From assembly GCA_964563165.1 (NCBI GenBank), contig CAZLWA010000056.1, forward strand, positions 1 through 64,000: a stretch of DNA of 64,000 nt, given 5' to 3'. Numbering within the stretch: position 1 is the first letter of the stretch; each line of letters starts with the position of its first letter. The position numbers and the translations under genes were made by a program. Positions 27,694 to 35,680 of this stretch are shown in pieces. Origin of the DNA: CAZLWA01 sp964563165. GTDB lineage: Bacteria; CLD3; SB21. Below the pieces are notes generated by a model. It did not search any database, had not been told where the DNA came from, and worked only from the letters and a program-made list of their open reading frames with translations.

Positions 27694-28056
27694 ATGAATA
27701 AATTATTAATTGTCATTTTTTTTACATTCAGTCCATCCGTATTTTCGCAGCAGGATTCCGTGCTCTCCATTGAGATCTCATCTAATTACGATCGGGCCCG
27801 GATATTTGTCGACAGTACCGAAACGCAGTTCATGACGCCGGCTGTTTTGACCAATGTCAAAATGGGTAAACACGTGATCGCACTCCGCTATTTAGATATA
27901 CCCAATCATGCGGAATATGCCGCGGAAGAATGGATCGAGGTCAAACCCGGAGCGACGAACAAGTTCCTGATCGAATTCAAGCCGGTTTCCGTGACTATCG
28001 TGTGCAATGTGGAAAAAACGAAATTGTACCTGAGTGACCGGTGGCCCAAAGCATAG
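27694..28056 (+). pseudogene. Exported PEGA-like protein, 3' part apparently frameshifted
   Basis: ATG 27694 gives a signal peptide (KLLIVIFFTFSPSVFS) and one PEGA-like domain (YDRARIFVDSTETQFMTP), then the start of a second (VTIVCNVEKTKLYLSD), which stops abruptly at 28056. A TTG at 27664 is an alternative start. Right after the TAG, in another frame, an open stretch (28034-28153) encodes a typical outer-membrane barrel C-terminus. The two parts look like one gene interrupted by a frameshift or out-of-frame deletion. If it is instead intact, it is a 120-residue secreted PEGA protein. Confidence 0.6.
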
Positions 28057-28153
28057 CCTATCTTTTGAGTTTCGATATTCGTATGATTTTAAGAAGATCG
28101 TTCGGTCAGAGCACTCAAAAACTTTTACATTAAGTCTCGGTTACAATTTTTGA
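28034..28153 (+). pseudogene. Remnant of a barrel C-terminus, out of frame with the PEGA ORF
   Basis: A 39-codon open stretch following a TGA at 28031. It encodes amphipathic strands HSLSFEFRYSYDF and KTFTLSLGYNF ending in Phe and TGA, the signature of a BAM-recognised barrel end. It has no ribosome site of its own. It overlaps the end of the PEGA ORF in the +1 frame, so a single indel between 28034 and 28053 would join them. Confidence 0.5.
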
Positions 28154-28170
28154 AACAGAAATCGCCCTGA

Positions 28171-28923
28171 TCACTTATCTTTCGGCATAAAGACTTTTAG
28201 AAAATCAATCGGAATGGGGAAAATGGTCGTTGAATTATTTTCAGTAGCGATTTCCCGCAGCGTCTGCAAATAACGCAGCGTCAGCGCGGCCGGCGATTTG
28301 CTGATCACTTCCGATGCCTCGAATAATTTTTGCGCAGCCTGAAATTCACCTTCAGAATTAATGACTTTCGCCCGCCGTTCACGCTCGGCTTCCGCTTGTT
28401 TCGCCATCGCACGTTTCATTTCCTGCGGCAGATCGATGTGCTTAACCTCTACGGCCGAAACTTTAATGCCCCAGGGTTCCGTCTGGCCGTCGATGATCTG
28501 CTGAAGCTGCCTATTGATCTTTTCTCGTTCCGCCAGCAGGTCGTCCAATTCGAATTGGCCCAAAATACTCCGTAACGTCGTCTGTGCCATCTGCGAAGTT
28601 GCCGCCATATAATTTTCCACTTCCACGATCGCTTTATCGGCGGAGATCACCCTATAATATAATACTGCATTCACTTGGACGGAGACGTTGTCCCGTGTTA
28701 TGACATCCTGCGGCGGGATATCCACCACAAATGTCCGGAGACTCACTTTAACCATCCGGTCGATGACGGGAATCAGTATGATCAATCCCGGTCCTTTTAC
28801 GTCTATCAGGCGTCCAAGCCGGAAGATCACGCCGCGCTCATATTCCCGCAAGATCTTAATGGCGCTGGCAAGGAAAAAAATAATCAGCAAGAGAACAAAC
28901 GGAGTGAATATTTCAAAAGTCAT
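28171..28923 (-). CDS. Slipin / stomatin-like SPFH protein
   Basis: 250 residues. An N-terminal hydrophobic hairpin (FVLLLIIFFLASAIKIL) anchors it at the membrane. An SPFH domain follows (EYERGVIFRLGRL, GPGLIILIPVIDRM, SLRTFVVDIPPQDVITRDN), then a helical region (AMAKQAEAERERRAKV). These are hallmarks of prokaryotic slipins, which assemble in membrane microdomains and pair with NfeD proteases. The gene starts 1 nt after the nfeD stop codon, so the two are cotranscribed, as expected for this pair. Confidence 0.95.
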   Translation of the reverse strand: MTFEIFTPFVLLLIIFFLASAIKILREYERGVIFRLGRLIDVKGPGLIILIPVIDRMVKVSLRTFVVDIPPQDVITRDNVSVQVNAVLYYRVISADKAIVEVENYMAATSQMAQTTLRSILGQFELDDLLAEREKINRQLQQIIDGQTEPWGIKVSAVEVKHIDLPQEMKRAMAKQAEAERERRAKVINSEGEFQAAQKLFEASEVISKSPAALTLRYLQTLREIATENNSTTIFPIPIDFLKVFMPKDK

Positions 28924-28924
28924 G

Positions 28925-30271
28925 TTACGCCGTCCTTTCAGTGTCGTTTAGTTTTTCCACTTTCAATTTAAGATTGTCCACTTTGACAATTTTCACTTTT
29001 TGATCTTTTTCGATGGCGTGGTCGCTCCACGCAGTCCAGATCTCTCCGTGCACAGAAACCTGCCCTATTTGACCTGACGAAACCGGCATCATCACGACCG
29101 CCGTTTCGCCGATCATCCCGTCCACTCCGGTCGTGACTTTTCGGGCTTGTGCCTTGATACCAAACCCGACAACAAACAGAAAAAATAACAGGGTTACAAT
29201 TACCACAGGCGCAATCACGGTCCACGAAATTCGCATCATTTCTTCCGGAGAATTAATCAGCATCACCGATCCGAGAAACAGGGCAACGACCCCGCCTACG
29301 GATAAGATCCCGTAGCTCGTAATTTTGATTTCCAGCAAGAACATAATTACGCCGACAATAATGAGCGCCAACCCGGCGTAATTAACAGGCAAAGTTTGAA
29401 ACGAATAAAAAGCGAGGATCAGACAAATTACTCCGACGACGCCCGGAACCACCGAGCCGGGATTATACAGTTCGAAGAACAGCCCGTACATGCCGAGCAT
29501 CATTAATATATAAGCGATGTTCGGATCTGTCAATATGTCCAGCAAATCAAACCGCCATCCGCGTTTGATCTTTTCAACCACCGCACTTTTGGTGTGAATG
29601 GCCTTCTTGCCTGCCACCGTTTCGACGGTCATCGAATCGATTTGGACCAACAAGCTGTCAAAGTTTTTTGCGATCAGTGTGATAACATGTTTCTGCAGCG
29701 CAACTGTCTCGGTAATGGAGACGCTTTTGCGGACTGCTTCTTCGGCCCAATCTGCGTTCCGCTTGTTTTTTTCGGCGATGCTGCGAATATAAGCCACCGC
29801 GTCATTCGTTATTTTTTCCATCATCGTTTGCGACGTGCTGTCTGAACTTCCGCTCCCCAGGTTTACCGGGTGCGCGGCGCCGATATTCGTGCCCGGCGCC
29901 ATGGCGGCAATATGCGATGCCATCATGATGAAAACGCCTGCCGAAGCGCAGTGCGAACCGCCCGGTGAGACATAAACGACCACGGGAACTTCCGAGGCGA
30001 GGATGGCTTTCACAATAATATTCATCGATTTCATTAATCCTCCCGGCGTGTCTAATTCAATCACCAGGCACTGGGCCTGGTTGTCCTGCGCGGTCTCGAT
30101 CGCTTTGCCGATATATTCCGCCGATGCCGGATTAATGACGCCGCTAATCTCAATTCGATAGATTCGATTTTGTGAAATAAGGACGCAAGGCAGAAAAAGC
30201 ATTAGAAAGATTGCTTTCATCATAGGCATAAAATAGGTATTATTTCTTCGGCTTACCAACACAAAATTCAT
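28925..30271 (-). CDS. NfeD-family membrane serine protease
   Basis: Long-form NfeD (448 residues): signal peptide, ClpP-like protease domain, four to five membrane helices and a C-terminal OB-fold domain. The nucleophile is probably Ser110 in HCASAGVFIMM, and Lys153 in EKITND the likely base, matching archaeal homologues that cut stomatin C-termini. ATG 30271 is preceded by AGGAG at seven bases, so the Arg-containing N-region is real. It is probably a quality-control protease acting with the slipin encoded directly downstream. A Fnr-like dyad lies 62 bp upstream. Confidence 0.94.
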   Translation of the reverse strand: MNFVLVSRRNNTYFMPMMKAIFLMLFLPCVLISQNRIYRIEISGVINPASAEYIGKAIETAQDNQAQCLVIELDTPGGLMKSMNIIVKAILASEVPVVVYVSPGGSHCASAGVFIMMASHIAAMAPGTNIGAAHPVNLGSGSSDSTSQTMMEKITNDAVAYIRSIAEKNKRNADWAEEAVRKSVSITETVALQKHVITLIAKNFDSLLVQIDSMTVETVAGKKAIHTKSAVVEKIKRGWRFDLLDILTDPNIAYILMMLGMYGLFFELYNPGSVVPGVVGVICLILAFYSFQTLPVNYAGLALIIVGVIMFLLEIKITSYGILSVGGVVALFLGSVMLINSPEEMMRISWTVIAPVVIVTLLFFLFVVGFGIKAQARKVTTGVDGMIGETAVVMMPVSSGQIGQVSVHGEIWTAWSDHAIEKDQKVKIVKVDNLKLKVEKLNDTERTA

Positions 30272-30332
30272 ACGATGGCTCCTGACAGAACGCCGCTCGG
30301 TTGTAAAGTAAGGGTTTTGCGGTTAACCATTT

Positions 30333-30346
30333 ATGATTTTTGTCAT
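30333..30346 (-). promoter_or_regulatory. Fnr-like palindrome upstream of nfeD
   Basis: ATGAT-TTTT-GTCAT, one base different from the perfect dyad ahead of ccmF. Toward nfeD, TACTTT (TAnnnT) begins exactly 22 nt downstream, the same spacing as at ccmF. It is 140 nt from the response-regulator gene on the other side, so nfeD is the likelier target. Confidence 0.5.
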
Positions 30347-30453
30347 AGACAGAGAATATACCCGGCGAAGGCGAAATTCTGAGTGAAAATCGGGAACTTA
30401 TTTTATATATGGTGCGTTTAACTTATGTAGGGGTCTCACAGCTTCACAGGTTG

Positions 30454-30459
30454 TATAAT
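30454..30459 (+). promoter_or_regulatory. -10-like TATAAT upstream of the response regulator
   Basis: A perfect TATAAT lies 28 nt before the ATG of the response regulator. No convincing -35 element is found 16-18 nt upstream, so it may need an activator or be fortuitous. Confidence 0.35.
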
Positions 30460-30486
30460 AAGAGAATAAGTAAAAAAGGAGTGGGA

Positions 30487-30858
30487 ATGGCACGCATTCA
30501 CGTCATCGAAGACGAGCCGAGCCTGCGCAAATTGTATCGTTCGGAACTGGAAAACATGGGGCACGAAGTTTTTTGCAGCGAAAACGGCCGCGAAGCATTT
30601 AAAAGCGTTTCGACTGATCGCCCGGATCTGATTGTCCTGGACATCATGATGCCCGAGGGCGACGGAATGGAGTTTCTGACGAAGATCCTCGATCACCGCA
30701 TGGGAATTCCCGTGATCATTAATTCGGCATATTCGCATTACAAAAATGAATTTATCAGCTGGGCTGCAGAAGCGTATGTCGTCAAATCATCCGACCTGAC
30801 GGAATTAAAAACACAGATCAAAAAAGTTCTTGATAACAATCAACTAGCAGCTGTCTAA
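30487..30858 (+). CDS. Single-domain response regulator
   Basis: 123-residue receiver domain with no output module. ATG 30487 follows AAGGAG by five bases. The acidic pair lies in VIEDEP, the phosphorylated Asp in LIVLDIMMPEGDG, and the conserved Lys in AYVVKSSD. It has its own strong terminator and is therefore a monocistronic, stand-alone unit with no histidine kinase next to it. Such proteins relay phosphate or bind targets directly, like CheY or Spo0F. The chemosensory genes are 25 kb away. Confidence 0.93.
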   Translation: MARIHVIEDEPSLRKLYRSELENMGHEVFCSENGREAFKSVSTDRPDLIVLDIMMPEGDGMEFLTKILDHRMGIPVIINSAYSHYKNEFISWAAEAYVVKSSDLTELKTQIKKVLDNNQLAAV

Positions 30859-30880
30859 ATTTATTTTCCGTTTTCTTTCG

Positions 30881-30917
30881 AAAAGCCTGCGTACCAAAAA
30901 TGCGCAGGCTTTTTTTC
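30881..30917 (+). terminator. Strong intrinsic terminator after the response regulator
   Basis: Perfect 8-bp GC-rich stem AGCCTGCG / CGCAGGCT, extended by A-T pairs, with an 11-nt loop and followed by seven T. It lies about 25 nt after the response-regulator stop. Confidence 0.92.
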
Positions 30918-31035
30918 TTGTTATTCACTTGCCAAAAAGATAAATTCTTCCGTTATCAGCATTCCTCTTTACGGCCCGGCGAAAGGACCTTAAGAACTAA
31001 GCGATGAGATTATTAATACTAATGAGGAGAAATTC

Positions 31036-31893
31036 GTGGAGATAAAAAATGTCGGCGTTATCGGCGCGGGAACGATGGGGAACGGTATCGCGCACGTATT
31101 TGCGCAATACGGATATTCGGTTATCATGATCGATGTCAATCAGGCTTTTCTCGAAAAAGCGCGCGGAACGATTGAAAAAAATTTGACCCGGCAAGTGACA
31201 AAAGGAAGTTTGAGCGAAGATCAAAAACAGGCGGCGCTGAGCCGCATCACAATGACGACGGACCTGAGCAATGCCGGAACTTGCGATCTCGTCGTGGAAG
31301 CGGCATCGGAAAATTTTGAGATCAAATCACAGATTTTTAAAACTTTGGATTCCGTTTGTAAGCCGGAGGTGATTTTAGCGACCAATACGTCGTCGATTTC
31401 CATTACGCAGCTCGCCGCCGCGACGAAGCGGCCGGAGAGAGTCATCGGCATGCATTTCATGAATCCGGTTCCGGTGATGAAATTGATCGAAGTCATTCGC
31501 GGGCTGGCTACGAGCGACGCTACGTATGCTGCTGTGAAATCGCTTTCGGAAAAAATGGAAAAAGTTCCGGTTGAAGTCAATGATTACCCCGGATTTATTT
31601 CCAATCGCGTGTTGATGCCGATGATCAACGAAGCGATCTTTTGTTTAATGGAAGGTGTGGCTTCCAAAGAAGCGATCGATACGGTGATGAAACTCGGAAT
31701 GAACCATCCGATGGGCCCGCTGCAGCTGGCCGACTTTATCGGGCTCGACGTATGCCTTTCGATCCTGCGGGTTCTTCACGAGGGCCTGGGAGATGACAAA
31801 TACCGCGCCTGTCCCTTGCTGAAAAAAATGGTGACGGCGGGATTTCTCGGCGTCAAGAGCGGGAAGGGATTTTATGACTATCCGAAAAAATAA
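31036..31893 (+). CDS. hbd: 3-hydroxybutyryl-CoA dehydrogenase
   Basis: NAD(P)-dependent oxidation or reduction between acetoacetyl-CoA and 3-hydroxybutyryl-CoA. 285 residues, the size of the stand-alone bacterial enzyme. GTG 31036 follows GAGGAGA by five bases. Rossmann motif GVIGAGTMGNGIA at the N-terminus, catalytic-region motifs ATNTSSISITQLA and GMHFMNPVPVMKLIEVI, and NHPMGPLQLADFIGLD in the helical C-terminal domain. Thiolase and crotonase partners are not nearby. The role could be butyrate-type fermentation, beta-oxidation or storage-polymer metabolism. Confidence 0.95.
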   Translation: MEIKNVGVIGAGTMGNGIAHVFAQYGYSVIMIDVNQAFLEKARGTIEKNLTRQVTKGSLSEDQKQAALSRITMTTDLSNAGTCDLVVEAASENFEIKSQIFKTLDSVCKPEVILATNTSSISITQLAAATKRPERVIGMHFMNPVPVMKLIEVIRGLATSDATYAAVKSLSEKMEKVPVEVNDYPGFISNRVLMPMINEAIFCLMEGVASKEAIDTVMKLGMNHPMGPLQLADFIGLDVCLSILRVLHEGLGDDKYRACPLLKKMVTAGFLGVKSGKGFYDYPKK

Positions 31894-31929
31894 TTGAACG
31901 GCTTTTTAATTATAACCGGAGGAGAGTGT

Positions 31930-33420
31930 ATGAAAAAAATCGGAATGACATGCGTTGCCTGTATTCTGCTCTTGACCCTTAGCGTTACGGCGCAAAATAA
32001 GAAGCGTATTGCCGTGCTGCCTTTTAAGAACAAAGGCGGATTGGAAAAAAGCGCCTGGCTGAGCGAAGGATTTGCCACGACGCTCACGGAAGGATTGCAG
32101 CAAATTCAGGCCATTTACGTGGTGGACCGGAATCAAGTGAACAGCGTCATTAAGAAAGGAAAATATTCCAACGACGATCTATTTACTTCGAAAGGAGCCT
32201 ACGAGATCGGCAAGAAACTCGGGCTGGACTACGTGATCATCGGTGCGTTCAGCATTACCAAAGGCACGATCAATTCCATCGCGATCGTGGTGGACGCCAA
32301 AAAGGAGGGCGAGTATATTCAATCGTGCAGCCCAAATCTGGTGAAGCCGATGGCTTCGCTTTGGCAAATCTACGATGAACTGATTGACGTCGTGTGCAAA
32401 GCGGCGTGCTTTAACGTCAAAGTGACTGCCGGCGAAGTGAAACAGATCAAAGACATCACACAGAACACGCAGAATGTCAGTGCGTATGAATATTACATCA
32501 AAGGCCGTAAAGAACATTTGAAATATTCACTGAAGGCTTATGGAGATGCCATTAGCCTTTACGATAAGGCTCTGGAACTGGATCCGAATTATGCGCTGGC
32601 ATTAGGCGCGAAAGGCGAAGCAGAAGCGTATTCGGGCTATCAAAAAGAAACAAACGGCGAAGAATACAAATATCTGTACGAAAGCGCGGAGAAACATGTT
32701 CAAAAAGCGCTGACGGTGTCGCCGAATATTGCATCGATTCACACGAACATGGCGACCACGTACCAGAATTTACTCCGATTTGACGATGCGGTCGTGGAGG
32801 CGTCCAAAGCGGTGGGATTAAATCCGAATGATGCCGAGGCCTGGTATCGGCTATGGAGCGCGAAAGGTGCAGGCGCGGATGCCGAGGAAATCAAAAAAGC
32901 GCTGACGATCAGTCCGTATTTGCCGATCGCAAATTTATCGCTGGGAAATGCGTATTCAAAAGACAAAAATTATGACAAAGCGATCGAATATTATAAACGC
33001 GCGCTGATCGGCAATGATGAATATGAGTTGGCGCATGTCAATATCGGGCGCGTGTATATCATTTTGAAGAATTATGACGACGCCATCGTCTCGCTCAAGC
33101 GGACTATGGAAATTAAACCCAACTATGCATTTGCGTGGGAGCGCCTCGGTTATGCTTATGAGATGCAAGGTAATGCGCTGAAGAAAACCGATGAGGCAAG
33201 GGCCGCCGCGAAATACAATGAATCGTTAACCGCATACCAGAGAGCCGTCGAGATCAATCCGAAAGACGCCTTTAATCACAACAGCGTTGCGTGGGGGTAT
33301 TCGAATCTCGGCAGGTGGGCAGACGCGCTGAGTGAATGGCAGCAAGCTTTGCGATTGGATCCTACGCTCGAAGAAGCTAAAAAACAAATTGAAGTTGCTA
33401 AGAAACAATTGGGGCAATAA
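31930..33420 (+). CDS. Exported TPR protein with TolB/FlgO-like N-terminal domain
   Basis: ATG 31930 is preceded by GGAGAG and begins a signal peptide (CVACILLLTLSVTAQ). Residues ~22-165 resemble the curli-assembly/TolB-N/FlgO fold seen ahead of TPR arrays: KRIAVLPFKNKGG, a helix with LSEGFATTLTEGL, then VVDRNQVNSVIKK. Residues ~190-496 hold about seven TPRs (YDKALELDPNYALAL, YYKRALIGNDEYELAHVN, YQRAVEINPKDAFNH). It is probably a periplasmic scaffold. It follows the dehydrogenase by 36 nt, but a functional link is not evident. Confidence 0.86.
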   Translation: MKKIGMTCVACILLLTLSVTAQNKKRIAVLPFKNKGGLEKSAWLSEGFATTLTEGLQQIQAIYVVDRNQVNSVIKKGKYSNDDLFTSKGAYEIGKKLGLDYVIIGAFSITKGTINSIAIVVDAKKEGEYIQSCSPNLVKPMASLWQIYDELIDVVCKAACFNVKVTAGEVKQIKDITQNTQNVSAYEYYIKGRKEHLKYSLKAYGDAISLYDKALELDPNYALALGAKGEAEAYSGYQKETNGEEYKYLYESAEKHVQKALTVSPNIASIHTNMATTYQNLLRFDDAVVEASKAVGLNPNDAEAWYRLWSAKGAGADAEEIKKALTISPYLPIANLSLGNAYSKDKNYDKAIEYYKRALIGNDEYELAHVNIGRVYIILKNYDDAIVSLKRTMEIKPNYAFAWERLGYAYEMQGNALKKTDEARAAAKYNESLTAYQRAVEINPKDAFNHNSVAWGYSNLGRWADALSEWQQALRLDPTLEEAKKQIEVAKKQLGQ

Positions 33421-33453
33421 TTTTGTAAAATTTTGATAACTGAGTTTTACGTG

Positions 33454-33482
33454 ATGGCGGAATTTTATGCCGCCATTTTGTT
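33454..33482 (+). terminator. Intrinsic terminator after the TPR gene
   Basis: Stem ATGGCGG / CCGCCAT with a 9-nt A/T loop, followed by a T-rich tail. It begins about 33 nt after the TPR stop and separates it from the cytochrome operon. Confidence 0.8.
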
Positions 33483-33630
33483 CTTGACACCTAAATTTAA
33501 GCGGACATCCGATGTATTTTGATTTTCGTAAGATAAATCGTCAGGTTCTTGTTGACTTAATCACTGTTTTGTTTTAATTTTTTCATCATATTTTACTGCT
33601 CCTATTATCATTCACTGTTAGGTGCCATTT

Positions 33631-34404
33631 ATGAAATCCGTCTTAATTATCATTCTTACGACGGTGGCGGCCGTTGTTCTAATGACTTCGTGCGATAAGG
33701 AAAAAATTTCTGAGGACGCGGCAATCGCCAGAGGGCGGGAATTGTTCAACGATGTTAAGTTCGATAATTTTTCCAATCACACGCTGAGCTGCGGAACCTG
33801 TCATCCGGGCGGCGATATGGACAACCGGAAATGGAAACTGCGCGGGTTTTCGGATTCTTTGTCCACACCGACCTTGTTCGGCGTAATCGAAACCCCGGCG
33901 TACGGCTGGTTTGGCGACAGGGGAAGCAGTATTCGCGGCTTTACGAAATATGTCATTGACAGCCTTTTTCTCGGGTCGGCGGATTCGTCAGAATTGGATG
34001 CCTTGACGGCGTATGTGCAGTCCTTGGTAGTTCCTGCAAACCCATGGCGCAATACGGACGGCTCACTGACGGAATCGCAAGCGCGCGGCAAAATAGTCTA
34101 TGAGAATCAGGGAAAATGCATCAATTGCCATTCGGGAGAACTTTACACCGGTAGATTCAAGATCCAAACGCGCGCCGGCAAACCGAAGGTAGACACTCCT
34201 TCGCTGCGCTGGGAGTTTGCCACCGCACCCTATTTTTATGATAACAGCAAAGCAACCTTGATGGATGTCATCAGTTTTTATGCCGATGCGGTGGACACGT
34301 CGCAAATGAGGGTGTGGGGGTGGAATGGTCTCGGCATTAATGCAAAAATAGATTTGACTCAGCAGGAGCGCAACGATCTGCTCGAGTATATGCGAGCGCT
34401 GTGA
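33631..34404 (+). CDS. Diheme c-type cytochrome lipoprotein, MauG/cytochrome c peroxidase-like
   Basis: ATG 33631 follows TTAGGTG; a GTG three codons earlier is possible. The signal ends in a LMTSC lipobox, so the mature protein is lipid-anchored outside the inner membrane. Two haem motifs are present: CGTCH (Cys54-His58) and CINCH (Cys163-His167). Spacing and the tail (TPSLRW, PYFYDNSKATLMDVISFY) fit the diheme cytochrome c peroxidase/MauG superfamily, but at 257 residues it is shorter than true peroxidases. It probably carries electrons in the periplasm. First gene of a three-gene operon with a porin and a cupredoxin. Confidence 0.9.
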   Translation: MKSVLIIILTTVAAVVLMTSCDKEKISEDAAIARGRELFNDVKFDNFSNHTLSCGTCHPGGDMDNRKWKLRGFSDSLSTPTLFGVIETPAYGWFGDRGSSIRGFTKYVIDSLFLGSADSSELDALTAYVQSLVVPANPWRNTDGSLTESQARGKIVYENQGKCINCHSGELYTGRFKIQTRAGKPKVDTPSLRWEFATAPYFYDNSKATLMDVISFYADAVDTSQMRVWGWNGLGINAKIDLTQQERNDLLEYMRAL

Positions 34405-34433
34405 ATTGGAATGCCATAATTAGGATTTATGAA

Positions 34434-35654
34434 ATGAAAAAGATCACGTTATGCATATGGATACTGATGTTTGCCGTGACGCCAAATTACTTGGGCGCGC
34501 AGGAAGAGACGTCCGGGGACCTCAGTGACGAAATGAAGGCAGGGGCGGAGAATAACGTCGGCGTCGGCGGCGTAATTGACGTAGCTCATACCGAAGGCAA
34601 ATCGGCGCTGAATGCCAATACGCTGGGTGATAACAATTTCAATAATATTCGTGCCTTGATCAATTTTCAATTTCACCACAAAGACAAAATTCGAGCGGAC
34701 GTTGAAGTCCTGTTTGACGACGCCGCCAAAGACCGCGTACGGCTGCAGGGCGCGTTCGTGACGCTGTTCAACATGCCCAGCGAGCAAGTTAATTTTATGG
34801 TCGGAAAAATTCCGAATTTGTTCGGAAATTTCGGAAAGCGCGAATTTTCCGATATCAATCCGCTCATTGGTCAGCCGCTGATGCGCCAATACCGGACGAG
34901 TTTGGATTGGAACAATTTGTGGGACAACCGGGAACAGCTGATCTTAAAATCACGGCGATTGGAAAATAAGGGGAATTTGCCTTTCGAAGTTTTACGCGGC
35001 GCCACGCCCACCGTCTATGATGCGCGCTGGGATTTCGGAGTGGAACTGTTCGGCAGCGCTTCGATCCTGGAATACCAGTTGGGCGTGACCGAAGGTTCTA
35101 TTTCCAATCCCGAAGCGAACGAGAATAAGGGCAAGCAATTCCTGGCCCGCATCGGTTTAAATCCGGTCGCCGGAATAAAAATCGGATTCTCGGGGGCGAT
35201 CAATCCGTATCTGTCAACTGCGGATCCGCAAAGACTGCTCGAATCAGGAAAAGGAAAAGGCCAGTTCAAGCAAAAAGCCTTCGGCGCGGACCTGGAGGCG
35301 AGTTATCGGTATCTGATTGTCTTCAGCGAATTCGTCAAAAGCCAGTGGGACGCGACCGTGGACGAGGGTAAATTATCCAATTGGAGCTGGTATGTAGATG
35401 CGAAATACAAGATCGTTCCTCAATTCTTCGTTGCCGGCCGGTTGGACATGATGAATTTCAGTAAGATCCTGAACCCGGTGAACAATAAAAAAGAAGGCTG
35501 GGATTATAACGTAAAGCGTTATGAAGCCGGACTCGGATTTCGTATCACGTCCGCAGCGACCCTGAAACTGACCGAACAGTGGACCCAATTCGAAAAGAGT
35601 TCGGGGATCAAAATGGTCAGACTCACCGCGATACAGTTGTCTGTTCCTTTTTGA
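34434..35654 (+). CDS. Outer-membrane porin-like protein of the cytochrome operon
   Basis: ATG 34434 follows TAGGA and starts a signal peptide (cleavage near LGAQ). The 406-residue product is a beta-barrel: strands such as DKIRADVEVLFDDAAKD and NFMVGKIPNLFGNFGKREF, ending in AIQLSVPF with a C-terminal Phe. The GKIPNLFG stretch resembles phosphate-selective or putative porins. It is encoded between an exported diheme cytochrome and an exported copper protein, which invites comparison with porin-cytochrome conduits, though classical conduits use multihaem proteins. Substrate or role not proven. Confidence 0.82.
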   Translation: MKKITLCIWILMFAVTPNYLGAQEETSGDLSDEMKAGAENNVGVGGVIDVAHTEGKSALNANTLGDNNFNNIRALINFQFHHKDKIRADVEVLFDDAAKDRVRLQGAFVTLFNMPSEQVNFMVGKIPNLFGNFGKREFSDINPLIGQPLMRQYRTSLDWNNLWDNREQLILKSRRLENKGNLPFEVLRGATPTVYDARWDFGVELFGSASILEYQLGVTEGSISNPEANENKGKQFLARIGLNPVAGIKIGFSGAINPYLSTADPQRLLESGKGKGQFKQKAFGADLEASYRYLIVFSEFVKSQWDATVDEGKLSNWSWYVDAKYKIVPQFFVAGRLDMMNFSKILNPVNNKKEGWDYNVKRYEAGLGFRITSAATLKLTEQWTQFEKSSGIKMVRLTAIQLSVPF

Positions 35655-35680
35655 AGACTCATTTTTATTAGGAGTTCATT

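Noticed and set aside
28040..28056. Programmed +1 frameshifting at the CCC-AAA stretch joining the PEGA and barrel frames
   Set aside because: No stimulatory structure or slow stop codon at the site. A mutation or sequencing indel is simpler, and the joined product would still be too short for a full barrel.
33484..33489. TTGACA upstream of the cytochrome operon
   Set aside because: No acceptable -10 element 16-18 nt downstream; it also borders the preceding terminator tail.
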